Source: GCA-002733465 sp039969155 (GTDB lineage Bacteria > Pseudomonadota > Gammaproteobacteria > Enterobacterales > Kangiellaceae). Taken from it: a stretch of 64,000 nucleotides of DNA. The translations under genes and the position numbers were made by a program. Location: positions 20,261 to 84,260 of the forward strand of contig JBDVOJ010000051.1 of assembly GCA_039969155.1 (NCBI GenBank). The letters run 5' to 3'. Below the pieces are notes generated by a model. That model had not been told where the DNA came from and did no database searches. It saw only the letters and a program-made list of their open reading frames with translations. Positions within the stretch are counted from its first letter, which is position 1, and each line of letters opens with the position of its first letter. Positions 54,593-64,000 of this stretch are shown one piece after another.

Positions 54593-55831
54593 ATGAATTC
54601 AGATTATCAAGTAATTGTAATTGGCGCGGGAGCAGCTGGGCTAATGTGTGCAATTAGCGCAGCAAAGCAAGGACGAAAGGTTTTAATACTCGATCACGCC
54701 AACAAAGTCGGTAAAAAAATACTGATGTCTGGCGGCGGTCGCTGCAATTTTACCAATTATTCAATCGAACCAGAAAACTACCTGTGTCAAAACACCCATT
54801 TTTGTAAATCAGCACTAAGCCGCTATACCCAATGGGATTTTATCGGCTTGGTCGATGAATACCAAATTGACTACTATGATAAAGGACAAGGTCAGCTGTT
54901 TTGCCGAAAAAGTTCGAAAGATATCCGTGATATGTTGGTCGCCGAATGTCAAAAGTATAAAGTCAGAATCCAGCTAAAAACTAAAATCAATCGAGTCGAG
55001 ACTGTTAGTCAAAACCGTGTAACTAGCGACGTAGTTTCTGCTAAAGGCCAAGAGCCAATGCCACCAATGCGCTTTCATATTTCCACTGACAACGAAGACT
55101 TCCTGTGCGAGTCTCTGGTTATCGCGACCGGTGGGCTCTCTATTCCAACAATGGGAGCCACTGATTTTGGCTACAAAATCGCCCAACAATTTGGTCATTC
55201 AATAATACAAACGCGGCCCGCACTTAGCCCGCTGATTCTTAATAAAAAGTGGCAGGATAAGGCCCAAAACTTACCCGGAAACTCACTGAAAGCAAGAGTC
55301 AGTTGTGCTGACCAGAGCTTTACTGATCACATCTTGTTTACTCATAAAGGGCTTAGCGGGCCAGCGATTTTACAAATATCGAGTTATTGGACCAAAGGTG
55401 TACCCATCAAGATCGATTTGCTGCCCGACACAAACGTCTTGGAGTGGATTGAGAATAGTAAGCTTTCACGAAAGGAGATTCAGTTGAAAACCCTCTTATC
55501 TCAACAGTTTAGCCAATCGGTTTCTGAGTTTTTGTGCAACGAAATTGGCTTTAATCAAAAGCTTAAACACCTAGAGCAAGCAGAATTACAAAAGGTAGTA
55601 CAACTGCTAACAGAATGGACTATCTATCCGGTCGAATATGAAGGGTATCGAGTAGCTGAAGTTACTTATGGCGGTGTTGATACCGATGAAGTTTCTTCTA
55701 AATCCTTTGAATCAGCTAACCAGCCTGGCTTATATCTGATCGGCGAGGTGCTCGATGTAACTGGTCATTTGGGGGGCTATAATTTCCAGTGGGCGTGGGC
55801 ATCAGGCCACGCCGCCGGAAAATACGTTTAA
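54593..55831 (+). CDS. BaiN/HI0933-type NAD(P)/FAD-dependent oxidoreductase
   Basis: A 412-residue flavoprotein starting at ATG 54593, two codons inside the longest frame. The FAD-binding loop is VIGAGAAGLMCAISAA, with KVGKKILMSGGGRCNFTN and the C-terminal GGYNFQWAWASG as family signatures. Its substrate is unknown. It ends 12 bp from the convergent accD stop codon. Confidence 0.88.
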   Translation: MNSDYQVIVIGAGAAGLMCAISAAKQGRKVLILDHANKVGKKILMSGGGRCNFTNYSIEPENYLCQNTHFCKSALSRYTQWDFIGLVDEYQIDYYDKGQGQLFCRKSSKDIRDMLVAECQKYKVRIQLKTKINRVETVSQNRVTSDVVSAKGQEPMPPMRFHISTDNEDFLCESLVIATGGLSIPTMGATDFGYKIAQQFGHSIIQTRPALSPLILNKKWQDKAQNLPGNSLKARVSCADQSFTDHILFTHKGLSGPAILQISSYWTKGVPIKIDLLPDTNVLEWIENSKLSRKEIQLKTLLSQQFSQSVSEFLCNEIGFNQKLKHLEQAELQKVVQLLTEWTIYPVEYEGYRVAEVTYGGVDTDEVSSKSFESANQPGLYLIGEVLDVTGHLGGYNFQWAWASGHAAGKYV

Positions 55832-55843
55832 CGATGAATTGGG

Positions 55844-56713
55844 TTAGTTAACTTCTTCTAGCTCAGCGTGCATCATTTTCGCTAGTAATGCGGCAATTCT
55901 GTCTCGCATATCTCTTCGGTCGATAATCATATCGATTGCGCCATGATCGAGAAGAAATTCGCTGCGCTGAAAACCTTCTGGCAGTGTTTCTCTCACTGTT
56001 TGCTCAATAACCCTTGGACCAGCAAAACCTATTAATGCGTTAGGCTCACCGATGTTTACATCGCCTAACATTGCTAAACTCGCCGATACTCCACCCATTG
56101 TAGGGTCGGTCAGTACCGATATAAAAGGCAATCCTTTAGCTGATAAACGAGCTAACGCGGCACTAGTTTTTGCCATTTGGAATAACGAGGTCAATGCCTC
56201 CTGCATTCTAGCTCCACCACTGGTTGAAAAACAAATTAGTGGTTTGTTTCCAGCAATACTGGCATTGACAGCTCTAACAAACTTTTCACCAACAACTGCA
56301 GCCATCGAACCTGCCATAAAGTTGAACTCAAATGCGCAAGCAACTACAGGCAAACCTTTTAAGTCTCCTTCAAACGCTACCAATGCATCCTTTTCACCAC
56401 TTACTTTTTGGGCCGCTGAAATTCTATCTTTATAACGTTTTGAGTCCTTGAACTTTAGGATATCGATAGGCTCTAATTCTGCGGCAATCTCTTTGAGGGT
56501 ATTTTCATCTAGAAACTTAGTCAGCCTTTTTCTCGCCGAAATTCTCATATGAAATGAGCATTTATGACAGACTTCTAAGGTACGCTCCAATTCTGCTCTG
56601 TAGATTGCAGCATCACAATTCTTGCATTTCGACCAAACACCCTCAGGCACTGACTTTCGACGTTCAGAAACAGAGGTATTTCTCTTAGGTAATATTCTCT
56701 CAAACCAACTCAT
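55844..56713 (-). CDS. accD: Acetyl-CoA carboxylase carboxyltransferase beta subunit
   Basis: A 289-residue subunit that transfers CO2 from biotin to acetyl-CoA together with AccA. The zinc ribbon has Cys30, Cys33, Cys49 and Cys52, and the crotonase-like core contains STSGGARMQEALTSLFQMAK and PTMGGVSASLA. Length and motifs are normal. It follows truA on the same strand, 176 bp away. Confidence 0.95.
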   Translation of the reverse strand: MSWFERILPKRNTSVSERRKSVPEGVWSKCKNCDAAIYRAELERTLEVCHKCSFHMRISARKRLTKFLDENTLKEIAAELEPIDILKFKDSKRYKDRISAAQKVSGEKDALVAFEGDLKGLPVVACAFEFNFMAGSMAAVVGEKFVRAVNASIAGNKPLICFSTSGGARMQEALTSLFQMAKTSAALARLSAKGLPFISVLTDPTMGGVSASLAMLGDVNIGEPNALIGFAGPRVIEQTVRETLPEGFQRSEFLLDHGAIDMIIDRRDMRDRIAALLAKMMHAELEEVN

Positions 56714-56889
56714 TGTATTCTCAAAAGTATGTTTGCGGTTAATCGCGGTATTCTACCACCCTTTTTTCAAAGAAAAAGAGCTATCAGTATTAATCTCGTT
56801 AAATCAGGCTCTGGTCTAATCTGTACAGTTAATGTTTCAAGCCCTTTTTAAAAACTACCACGTTTAATTGTATACGATTGTTCAGAAAT

Positions 56890-57678
56890 TTAAGCTAAAT
56901 TATGACCTAATGGTGTGTTGCATGGATTGGGAATTGCAAACACCTCCGGATACCCAACCCCAACAAGATAAAGTCCATCCGGTTTCGCTGTATCGGGAGC
57001 TTTGGTGCGATCATGTAATGTGAGTATGTGATTTACAAAACCTGGCCGCTCGCTTTTATCTCCGACCTTTAATAGGCATCCAACAATATTTCGAACCATA
57101 TGATGGAGGAAAGCGTTAGCAGTAATATCGACGAAAATGAATTGATTCACTCGGTTAACACTAATGTGCTTTACTGTTCGCGTGGCGGTATTAGCTTGAC
57201 ATGATGATGCTCTAAAAGAGCTGAAGTCGTGTGTTCCCAAAAGGGATTGCGCCGCTTCTGACATTAGAGTTTCATCTAATTGCCTACGGTACCAAGTAAC
57301 CTTCTTAGAAAGAGCAGCCGCAGGCGCTTCAGAATTCTGGATGACATACCGATAACTCCTAGTTTCCGCGGAAAACCGGGCATGAAAGTCATCTTTAACT
57401 GATTTGGCCCAAACAATAGATATATCACTTGGTAATTTATTATTCGCTCCTCGTAACCAAGCTGTTTTCGGTCTTAAGTTTGATAATTCAAAGTGAACCA
57501 CTTGTCCGGTCGCGTGTACACCGGTGTCTGTTCTTCCTGCACAAAACACAGAGATAGGCTGATTAGCAATTTCTGAAAGAGATGCTTCTAAGGGTTCTTG
57601 CACTGAAGGGGAATGGTTTTGTTTCTGCCAACCACAGTATCTTTCGCCGGCGTATTCAATTCCTAGTGCTACTTTCAT
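56890..57678 (-). CDS. truA: tRNA pseudouridine(38-40) synthase TruA
   Basis: A 262-residue pseudouridine synthase acting on the anticodon arm of tRNAs. The catalytic Asp51 is in AGRTDTGVHATGQV, and FLHHMVRNIVGCLL and RAPDTAKPDGLYL-like segments complete the family signature. The fimV-truA-accD order is conserved in many gammaproteobacteria. A terminator between fimV and truA means truA has its own promoter. Confidence 0.94.
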   Translation of the reverse strand: MKVALGIEYAGERYCGWQKQNHSPSVQEPLEASLSEIANQPISVFCAGRTDTGVHATGQVVHFELSNLRPKTAWLRGANNKLPSDISIVWAKSVKDDFHARFSAETRSYRYVIQNSEAPAAALSKKVTWYRRQLDETLMSEAAQSLLGTHDFSSFRASSCQANTATRTVKHISVNRVNQFIFVDITANAFLHHMVRNIVGCLLKVGDKSERPGFVNHILTLHDRTKAPDTAKPDGLYLVGVGYPEVFAIPNPCNTPLGHNLA

Positions 57679-57719
57679 AAATCAAAAATTCTATATTTAG
57701 TGAATAATGTGATGGGTAT

Positions 57720-57747
57720 AAAAAAAGGCGGTCACGACCGCCTTTTT
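57720..57747 (-). terminator. Rho-independent terminator of fimV
   Basis: On the minus strand GGCGGTC-GT-GACCGCC followed by T6-7, just behind the fimV stop codon. A-rich sequence lies on the other side. Confidence 0.92.
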
Positions 57748-57764
57748 CAGTATTATAAATGGGA

Positions 57765-60272
57765 TTAGTCTGCTTTGTCGATCAGCGCTTGCGCTTCCGC
57801 TTTTTGCTCATCATTTCCTTCGGCGATAACTTCTTTTAATATCTCCTTTGCACCTTCCGAATCCCCCATGTCAACATAAGCTCTTGCAAGATCGAGTTTG
57901 GTAGCAATTTCGTCGCCTTCATCTCCCATGGATTCGTCGAAATCAATCTCGCCATCACTATCTTCATCAAAATCGAAATCATCATCAAGACTTAAATCTT
58001 CAGAATCATCACTGTCGAAACTGAAATCGTCATCATCCGCATCGTCTAAAGATAACTCTTCAGTTTGCAGGTCATCTTTTGGCTCTTCGAACCCGCCAAT
58101 ATCGTCAAGATCATCTATTTCATCTAAATCGTCAAGATCATCGAGTGAATCTAGGTCATCGACCGAATCATCAGCCTCTCCCAAATCATCAAGGCTATCA
58201 ATATCATCAAGAGACTCAACGCTATCGATATCATCTTGAGCGTCAGGTAGGAAATCCTGCTCTTCCGCTTCTTTATCTGACTCGCCAAAATCAATATCTA
58301 ATTCGTCTTCGTCATCATCACCAAAAATATCTTCTGTTGATGGTAAATCAAAGTCATCATCTGAAGGCGCTGTCGCGGAGTCTCCCCAAGCCTTGTTGCG
58401 CAATTCATCCACTCGTGAAACCCATTCTTCTGAGTCAACTGCTTCCGAAACTTCTTCAGCTAAGCTTTCAAATTTTTCACGGTTTTCAGTTTCCGCGTAG
58501 CACTCCATCAATTTGACTTTTAAGTCCGCTCTAATGGGGTTTTCTTCGATGGCATCCATTAATAGGCTTTCTGCCTGCTCATGTTTACCATAAGCAATAT
58601 AAATATCCGCTTCACCGATTGGATCGAAAGATTCGTCTGAGTTTTCACCCACGCCAGGCTCTTCATCATCCATGTCTAACTCTACTAACATATCATCGCC
58701 GACGTCAGGGAGCTCAAAGGTTTCAGTGGTATCCATTGAACCAGCTCCTGCTGAAGCGACTAAATCATCCTGAAACTCATCATCTTCCATTCGCTTTTTC
58801 ATACGCCAGAAGACTAATAGTACTATTAAAATCAATACTCCAATGCCAGCGTATAACATAGCGCCGCCATCTAGAATTTGCTCAATGATTCCCTTATTAG
58901 TTGGCTTAGGCTTAAATATTGCCGGAGGTGTATTAGTTTCCGCTGGCTCATTGGCTGACGGCGTTTGTTCTACGTCATTTGACGCTTGATCTTCTGCTAA
59001 TTCGTTAGCACTATTAGCGACTTCTTCACCCGTCGCTAAATCGTTATTATCCACTTCCGAGTCAGAATCTTCAGTAGTGAGCGTGTCTTCTGTCAGTGCT
59101 TCACTATCTTCAGTTGCCAATTGCTCATCAGTATCAGAGGCGTCGTCCTGCTGTTGATTTTCTGCGTTTTGTGCAAGGGCTGCTAATTCCGCATCTTCAA
59201 CATTGACCGCGCCTTCACTAGTTTTCTCTGCTTTCTCAAGTAATTCAGCTAGACGAGCTCTTAGAGCATCATTTTCTGCCTGTAGAGTTGCGGATTCTTC
59301 TTGTGTTCTGGAAAGTTCTTGTTTGATCTGATTTAGTTCTGCGGCATCTGAGCCGTAGCCTTCTGCGTCACCTTCTGAATTTTCAGTCGCCAGACTTAAT
59401 CTAGATCCACCTGATCGGCTGTCAGAACTAGTGCTGCCAGAACTTCCTCGATTAGATATATTTCTCGCTCCGCCAGAACGCCATTGCCTATTCTGCATTA
59501 CGACATCTTGCAACGCAGCTCTTTGAGGAACATTTTGGATTGATGATTCATCTGGAATATCAAGCACTTTACCTTTAAGAAGGTTATTGATATTGCCGTT
59601 AGCAAACGCATCAGGATTGGCACGATAAATGGCGACTAAGGTCTGGTGTATGCTAACTGAATTGCTAGGTCGAACCTTTGACGCAATGCTCCACAGAGTA
59701 TCGGTGCTCGATACCGGACCATAGCTACTTCCAGTAAAACTGGCTGAACGACTTTCTGGAGCTGTATAACTAGAACGCGGAGTCCTAGACTCCGCATTAG
59801 CTTGATTTTGACGTGTTGTTTGTTTCGGCGGACTTGTGGAACTGGACTGCTCGATTGTGGATGCGGTGTTTTCCTCAAAAACTGGAGGGTCGAGAAGCAA
59901 CGTGTACTCTCTTAAGATTCGACCATTTGGCCAGTTAAGTTCAACGATAAAATTTAAAAATGGTTCTTTAACAGGAGTCCTAGTAGTGACTTTTATCGCT
60001 ATTTGATCATTCTCATCCCTGATGGTTTCAAACTTGATGCTATTTAGAAAAAAAATACGTTCAACACCTACTTTTTCAAACTCTTGATTAGAGGCTAACG
60101 AAGCAAGTACTTCATACTCAGCGAGATCACCCGCTGAAAGTAAGGGAATTTCGGCGCTCAGGGGTTGATTTAAACCTGACGCCTGTTTTATTTCTCCCAA
60201 CCCTACAGCAAATACACTGGTTGAAAACAAACTTAACATTGTAAGAATTGATAAAACTAATTTACGTAACAT
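57765..60272 (-). CDS. fimV: FimV/HubP-family polar hub protein
   Basis: An 835-residue protein starting at ATG 60272 (GGGAAAAG upstream), six codons inside the longest frame. A signal peptide and the FimV start AVGLGEIKQASGLNQPLSAE are followed by a LysM-like segment (DTLWSIASKVRPS, about 190), a coiled coil (about 310-345), an acidic linker, a membrane helix (about 469-491), a very Asp-rich cytoplasmic region and a C-terminal TPR-type domain (KLDLARAYVDMGDSEGAKEI). FimV binds peptidoglycan and marks cell poles for pilus assembly, matching pilSR and the pseudopilin in this window. Confidence 0.9.
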   Translation of the reverse strand: MLRKLVLSILTMLSLFSTSVFAVGLGEIKQASGLNQPLSAEIPLLSAGDLAEYEVLASLASNQEFEKVGVERIFFLNSIKFETIRDENDQIAIKVTTRTPVKEPFLNFIVELNWPNGRILREYTLLLDPPVFEENTASTIEQSSSTSPPKQTTRQNQANAESRTPRSSYTAPESRSASFTGSSYGPVSSTDTLWSIASKVRPSNSVSIHQTLVAIYRANPDAFANGNINNLLKGKVLDIPDESSIQNVPQRAALQDVVMQNRQWRSGGARNISNRGSSGSTSSDSRSGGSRLSLATENSEGDAEGYGSDAAELNQIKQELSRTQEESATLQAENDALRARLAELLEKAEKTSEGAVNVEDAELAALAQNAENQQQDDASDTDEQLATEDSEALTEDTLTTEDSDSEVDNNDLATGEEVANSANELAEDQASNDVEQTPSANEPAETNTPPAIFKPKPTNKGIIEQILDGGAMLYAGIGVLILIVLLVFWRMKKRMEDDEFQDDLVASAGAGSMDTTETFELPDVGDDMLVELDMDDEEPGVGENSDESFDPIGEADIYIAYGKHEQAESLLMDAIEENPIRADLKVKLMECYAETENREKFESLAEEVSEAVDSEEWVSRVDELRNKAWGDSATAPSDDDFDLPSTEDIFGDDDEDELDIDFGESDKEAEEQDFLPDAQDDIDSVESLDDIDSLDDLGEADDSVDDLDSLDDLDDLDEIDDLDDIGGFEEPKDDLQTEELSLDDADDDDFSFDSDDSEDLSLDDDFDFDEDSDGEIDFDESMGDEGDEIATKLDLARAYVDMGDSEGAKEILKEVIAEGNDEQKAEAQALIDKAD

Positions 60273-60735
60273 ACGCTTTTCCCGTTGCATATTTATTCTA
60301 ATACTTTGGATTGTACAACTCGTTCAAATCCGTCTAGGACTGACTTCTAACAAAATTATGAAGCCTGCCATACAGTTAGGTGATTAACTTAAGAACTTTC
60401 TTGATAACATTGCGCTAACTATAGCTTATAATTGGCTTTTTACCAATAGAATCGCGTCACAATTCACAAAATTCGCAACTTTTAGAATTTTTATCCCATT
60501 AATCGATTATTTAGCCGATTAGAGAGCCACCCTCACCTTTTGAAAGTGTAGTCTGAAATCATTTGAATAGAGAAATGGATTGCTATTTTATAGCAGAAAA
60601 ACAAACGAGAAGAGGTAGTTTGAGCGCAATATTTTGCGCTTAGGACACGCTGGAATGTTGAAATTGACAAAAAAATTTAACATTCCAGCTGTATAAGTGA
60701 GATAAAAAGGTTGTACCGTTTGAAATTATGCGCGG
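60273..60735. other. 463-bp intergenic region with two hairpins
   Basis: No gene is seen. A hairpin AGCGCAA-TATT-TTGCGCT lies at 60623-60640 and a longer one, GCTGGAATGTTGAAATT pairing with AATTTAACATTCCAGC, at 60649-60689. Neither has a U tract. They lie 47-115 bases behind the acyl-CoA dehydrogenase stop codon. The rest is AT-rich upstream sequence of fimV. Confidence 0.7.
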
Positions 60736-62493
60736 CTAAACAAGCTCAGCAGAGATATCGATATACGCTTTAAACCCTGCTCGAACTCGACGTGTATGCT
60801 CAAAAGTGATTGGCAATAGATGTTGAGTAAAAAACTCTGCAGCCACAAGCTTTCTATCGACAAAGTTTTTATCCTCAACACTGGATAATTCACTCAACAT
60901 TTCTAACCACATCCAACCATAAATGAAATGGCCCAATGCGTGTAAATACTCAGTTGCACCACCTTGTAGTTCGTATCCGCGCTCGGAAAAATTATCCTTT
61001 AGCCATTGAGTGGTCTCAGACAGCTCCTTTTTAACCTCACTGAGTACTTTAGCCAATCGCTTGAATTCGTCTAAATCACAAGATTTACTCAATGTAGAGT
61101 CTACTTCCGAAAATAGCTTTTCAATTAGCTCTTCTTTATCTAAGCAAACTTTGCGAACCAGTAAATCTTGAGCTTGAATGCCATTTGTTCCTTCGTATAT
61201 TTGGGCTATTTTGGCATCTCTCAGAAGCTGCTCTAAGCCCCACTCTCTTATATACCCATGCCCGCCTAGTACCTGAATACCATGGTTACAAGCTTCTAAG
61301 CCCTTATCAGTAAAGAATGCTTTAGCAATAGGCGTTAACAATGCCATCATACCGGCACTCTTGATTCTCACGGTTTCGTCAGGGTGGTGATACTGCTGAT
61401 CAATTTGCAATCCCATAAAGACTGTCAAAGCCCTGCCTGCTTCGGTATACGCACGTTGGCTAAGTAACATCCTTCTTACGTCTGCATGCTGAATAATGGA
61501 TGTAAATTCACCACTGTTATTTCTTCCTTGTTTACGGTCGATAGCATAAGCCTTAGCAAGTTGGTATGAAGTTTCAGCAAGCCCTATCCCTTGAACCCCT
61601 ATAGAAAGGCGTTCTAGGTTCATCATAGTAAACATCGCGAATAAACCTCGATTTTCTTTGCCAACTAAGTAGCCTTCTGCATCATCAAAGTTCATCACAC
61701 AAGTAGCTGAACCTTTAATTCCCATTTTGTGTTCGATACTACCGCAATTCACTCCGTTTCTTTCTCCCAGTGAACCGTCGTCGTTGACTTTGATTTTAGG
61801 AACTAAAAACAAGCTTATTCCTTTGGGGCCTTCGGGCGCTCCCGGCAGTTTAGCCAAAACTAAATGGATAATATTTTCAGTTAGATCTTGCTCACCGCCG
61901 GTAATAAAAATCTTAGTCCCATTTATTTTATAGAGAGTATCGTCTACTTTCTCAGCTTTCGTTTTAATAATCCCAAGATCAGAGCCTGCATGAGGTTCTG
62001 TCAACCCCATAGCACCTGCCCATCGACCTTCAAGCATTGGTGGCAAATAAAGAGATTTTAACTCAGCTGAAGCATGTGCATGGATCGCTTGATAAGCACC
62101 AGCTGTAAGACTTGAATATAGACAAAACGAAGTGTTTGCTGAGTAGACCATTTCCTCAGTCATTAGATTAATAGTTTTTGGCAGCCCTTGCCCACCATAC
62201 TCTGGATCGCCAGAAATTCCTTGCCAACCGCCTTGAGCATACTCTTGGTAGGCTTGCTTAAATCCATCAGGAGTCGTTACTGTTCCATTATTGAAGGTAC
62301 AACCTTGCTCGTCACCATGGCGGTTAATTGGAAAAAGAACGTTTTCACTAAATTTGCCGGCTTCTTCCAAAATAGCTGAATACAATTCGTTATCAAAATC
62401 TGAGAATTCGGGGATATCTGATAACGTTTGCTCTAATTTGAAGACATCTTTGAGCAAATAATTCATTTCAGCTAATGGCGCGTTATAACTCAT
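60736..62493 (-). CDS. Acyl-CoA dehydrogenase (C-terminal-domain-containing, FadE-type fatty acid oxidation)
   Basis: A 585-residue flavoenzyme. LTEPHAGSDLG and the catalytic Glu in YEGTNGIQAQDLLVRK are typical, and the 590-residue length with an extra C-terminal domain distinguishes it from short-chain dehydrogenases. It introduces the first double bond in beta-oxidation. With fadD in the window, fatty acids appear to be a carbon source, but no beta-oxidation operon adjoins it. Confidence 0.9.
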   Translation of the reverse strand: MSYNAPLAEMNYLLKDVFKLEQTLSDIPEFSDFDNELYSAILEEAGKFSENVLFPINRHGDEQGCTFNNGTVTTPDGFKQAYQEYAQGGWQGISGDPEYGGQGLPKTINLMTEEMVYSANTSFCLYSSLTAGAYQAIHAHASAELKSLYLPPMLEGRWAGAMGLTEPHAGSDLGIIKTKAEKVDDTLYKINGTKIFITGGEQDLTENIIHLVLAKLPGAPEGPKGISLFLVPKIKVNDDGSLGERNGVNCGSIEHKMGIKGSATCVMNFDDAEGYLVGKENRGLFAMFTMMNLERLSIGVQGIGLAETSYQLAKAYAIDRKQGRNNSGEFTSIIQHADVRRMLLSQRAYTEAGRALTVFMGLQIDQQYHHPDETVRIKSAGMMALLTPIAKAFFTDKGLEACNHGIQVLGGHGYIREWGLEQLLRDAKIAQIYEGTNGIQAQDLLVRKVCLDKEELIEKLFSEVDSTLSKSCDLDEFKRLAKVLSEVKKELSETTQWLKDNFSERGYELQGGATEYLHALGHFIYGWMWLEMLSELSSVEDKNFVDRKLVAAEFFTQHLLPITFEHTRRVRAGFKAYIDISAELV

Positions 62494-62555
62494 TTGAGTA
62501 CCTACCTATTGGGATTTCAAAATTTGTGTTCAGGTTATGCTTAACACCAGATACC

Positions 62556-62581
62556 AAAAAAGGCTCATACAGAGCCTTTTT
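62556..62581 (-). terminator. Rho-independent terminator behind the symporter gene
   Basis: On the minus strand GGCTC-TGTAT-GAGCC followed by T6. It separates the symporter gene from the acyl-CoA dehydrogenase gene. A T-rich stretch on the other strand makes it potentially bidirectional. Confidence 0.92.
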
Positions 62582-62650
62582 CTTTGTGGTCTGACCAATA
62601 GATTTTACCACATAATTACAAAATTCAAACGTTTGTTTTAACTTTGATCG

Positions 62651-64000
62651 TTAATCCGCCTGGTTTTCTTTAAAATGCTTCCAATAGGTTTGTACGGTTT
62701 CTTTCATATCCTTATGAAGGATCAAAATACCGATTAAGTTTGGAATGGTCATTAACGCGACGGTTACATAGGCTAAATTCCAAATTACTGTGGCGTCTGT
62801 AAAGGATGCGATAAAGAAAGCCAACACATAAACTACTCTATAGGGCAGTACAGCAGATGGACCAAGTAAATAAGTGATCGCTCTATCGCCATAATATGAC
62901 CATGCAATAACGGTAGTGAAAGCAAACAACAATAATCCAATGGTCACAATATACTGCCCCCATTCTCCGAAAAATCCTCGCTTAAATGCTTCGGTTGTCA
63001 ACTGAACCGAGTGGATTAAGGACTTTCCTGAAACTTTTACATCAAGATCTTCGATTGAGCCATCGTCTATATTGAGAGTACCGTTGTAATTAGCGTCTTC
63101 TTTTGTGTAGGTCACCTCTTCTGCAAGCGAACGAGCATTGATTAACGTAAAATTAGCGGGTAAAGCTTTTCCATCAACAACCTGGATCTCACCTGAGAAT
63201 TTAACAACTCCACCATCTTCCGCAGATTTAGCATCTAAAAATGTAAACAGTTTTTTCACGTCGGTTGCTTGTTGATCTGTATAAACACCTTCAACAAAAA
63301 TCATATCCGCTCTCGCAAACTCATTTTGATGTTTTTGATTCCAAACGCCTGATGAAAGTATTACCAGACCAGTTAATGTACAGATTACGATGGTATCAAT
63401 AAATGGTTCTAACAATGACACCAGACCTTCGGAAGTAGGTTCATCTCCTTTTGCGCTAGCATGTGCGATTGGCGCAGAACCTTGACCCGCTTCATTCGAA
63501 AATAGTCCTCGGTTAATTCCCCGGTCCATAGCATAAGCAAAGCTTGCCCCCATAAATCCGCCAATAGCGGCAGAACCACTGAAGGCATCTGAAAAAATGG
63601 AAGTAAACGAAGGACCTATGTTTTCTAAATTACCGAAAATAACTGCCAGCGCACCAATGACGTAGATAAGTGCCATAGTCGGAACTACAGTTTCAGCAAC
63701 ATGAGCGATCCGTTTAATTCCACCAATAATAACGAAGGCTAATAACACAGCTAATACTGCTCCGGTTATCCATTTTTCGATTCCGAAGGCATCGTTAATA
63801 CCTAATGCAATATTGTTAATTTGAGGCATGTTTCCACTACCCATGGAACTCACTACTGTAGCGATAGCCACAAGTATAGCCATCCACTTCATGTTTAGTT
63901 TCTTTTCCATATAATACATGGGGCCACCGGCCATGGTACCGTCAGCGGTTTTTTCTCTATATTTATGAGACAAAGTTACTTCTACAAACTTGGTGGTCAT
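62651..64000 (-). CDS. Sodium:alanine symporter family protein (AGCS), 5' end outside the window
   Basis: At least 449 residues of an amino-acid carrier. The visible part starts within the conserved TKFVEVTLSHKYRE, then GGPMYYMEKKL, several membrane helices, FSNEAGQGSAPIAHA (sodium/substrate signature) and a long loop (about 225-325) unusual for the family. The Met at the window edge is internal, since relatives have about 100 more residues upstream. The large loop between helices, with NYNGTLNIDDGS, looks like an inserted soluble domain. Confidence 0.88.
   Translation of the reverse strand: MTTKFVEVTLSHKYREKTADGTMAGGPMYYMEKKLNMKWMAILVAIATVVSSMGSGNMPQINNIALGINDAFGIEKWITGAVLAVLLAFVIIGGIKRIAHVAETVVPTMALIYVIGALAVIFGNLENIGPSFTSIFSDAFSGSAAIGGFMGASFAYAMDRGINRGLFSNEAGQGSAPIAHASAKGDEPTSEGLVSLLEPFIDTIVICTLTGLVILSSGVWNQKHQNEFARADMIFVEGVYTDQQATDVKKLFTFLDAKSAEDGGVVKFSGEIQVVDGKALPANFTLINARSLAEEVTYTKEDANYNGTLNIDDGSIEDLDVKVSGKSLIHSVQLTTEAFKRGFFGEWGQYIVTIGLLLFAFTTVIAWSYYGDRAITYLLGPSAVLPYRVVYVLAFFIASFTDATVIWNLAYVTVALMTIPNLIGILILHKDMKETVQTYWKHFKENQAD

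Noticed and set aside
57898..58239. Long Ser-rich frames opposite the FimV acidic region
   Set aside because: They are the antisense of Asp/Glu-rich codons and carry no signals of their own. The same applies at 44326-44817 opposite the acidic membrane protein.
1..64000. CRISPR array, rRNA genes or prophage genes
   Set aside because: No regularly spaced direct repeats, rRNA sequence or phage structural genes were seen anywhere in the window.

Overview
The window is a chromosomal segment of an AT-rich gammaproteobacterium. The evidence is the gene content: an FNR/Anr-type oxygen regulator, rluD-bamD, pilSR, FimV, thiI with a rhodanese domain, a ycgL-ycgM-ycgN-like block beside fadD-rnd, and accD-truA-fimV. 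This mix fits a marine Oceanospirillales/Kangiella-like lineage, but that placement is inference from gene content and no search was run.

Layout. 1-5400: start of mobA, a tyrosine/glutamate-type decarboxylase, fnr and hemN, with FNR-type boxes in front of the decarboxylase and hemN, so this looks like a small anaerobic regulon beside its own regulator. 5400-16000: housekeeping genes (pgeF-rluD, bamD, glnB, nadE), the type IV pilus two-component system pilS-pilR with a FimT/GspH pseudopilin, then thiI and lexA. 16000-27400: a large beta-propeller GGDEF sensor, hrpA, a lipase-like hydrolase, a Tag-family glycosylase, a secreted protein built from two copies of a Cys-x-Ser-Cys module, and a hexapeptide acetyltransferase. 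27500-28100: a roughly 600-bp element with inverted-repeat ends and no gene.

30681-35255 is the most unusual part: the remains of a chromosomal integron. Five attC-like sites, each at the 3' end of a small minus-strand gene, define a cassette array. The array starts at an attI-like crossover (about 34877), and a plus-strand relic of the N-terminus of an integron integrase starts at 35148. That is the normal divergent intI-attI-cassette layout, but the integrase is reduced to about 35 codons. The array was later hit by an IS200-like (HUH) transposase gene, itself frameshifted in an A7 run, and a cupin cassette is cut off after about 54 codons next to it.

35235-64000: M24 peptidase, GGDEF-EAL protein, penicillin-acylase-like Ntn hydrolase, a CsgG-like lipoprotein, AlaX, tRNA-Asp, a VWA protein with an acidic membrane partner, a conserved block (ycgN-like, FAH hydrolase, MltB-like, ycgL, rnd, fadD), alpha/beta hydrolase, ComFB-like protein, BaiN-type flavoprotein, accD, truA, fimV, an acyl-CoA dehydrogenase and the 3' part of a sodium:alanine symporter that runs off the window. 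Most of this half is on the minus strand. Strong rho-independent terminators separate several units.
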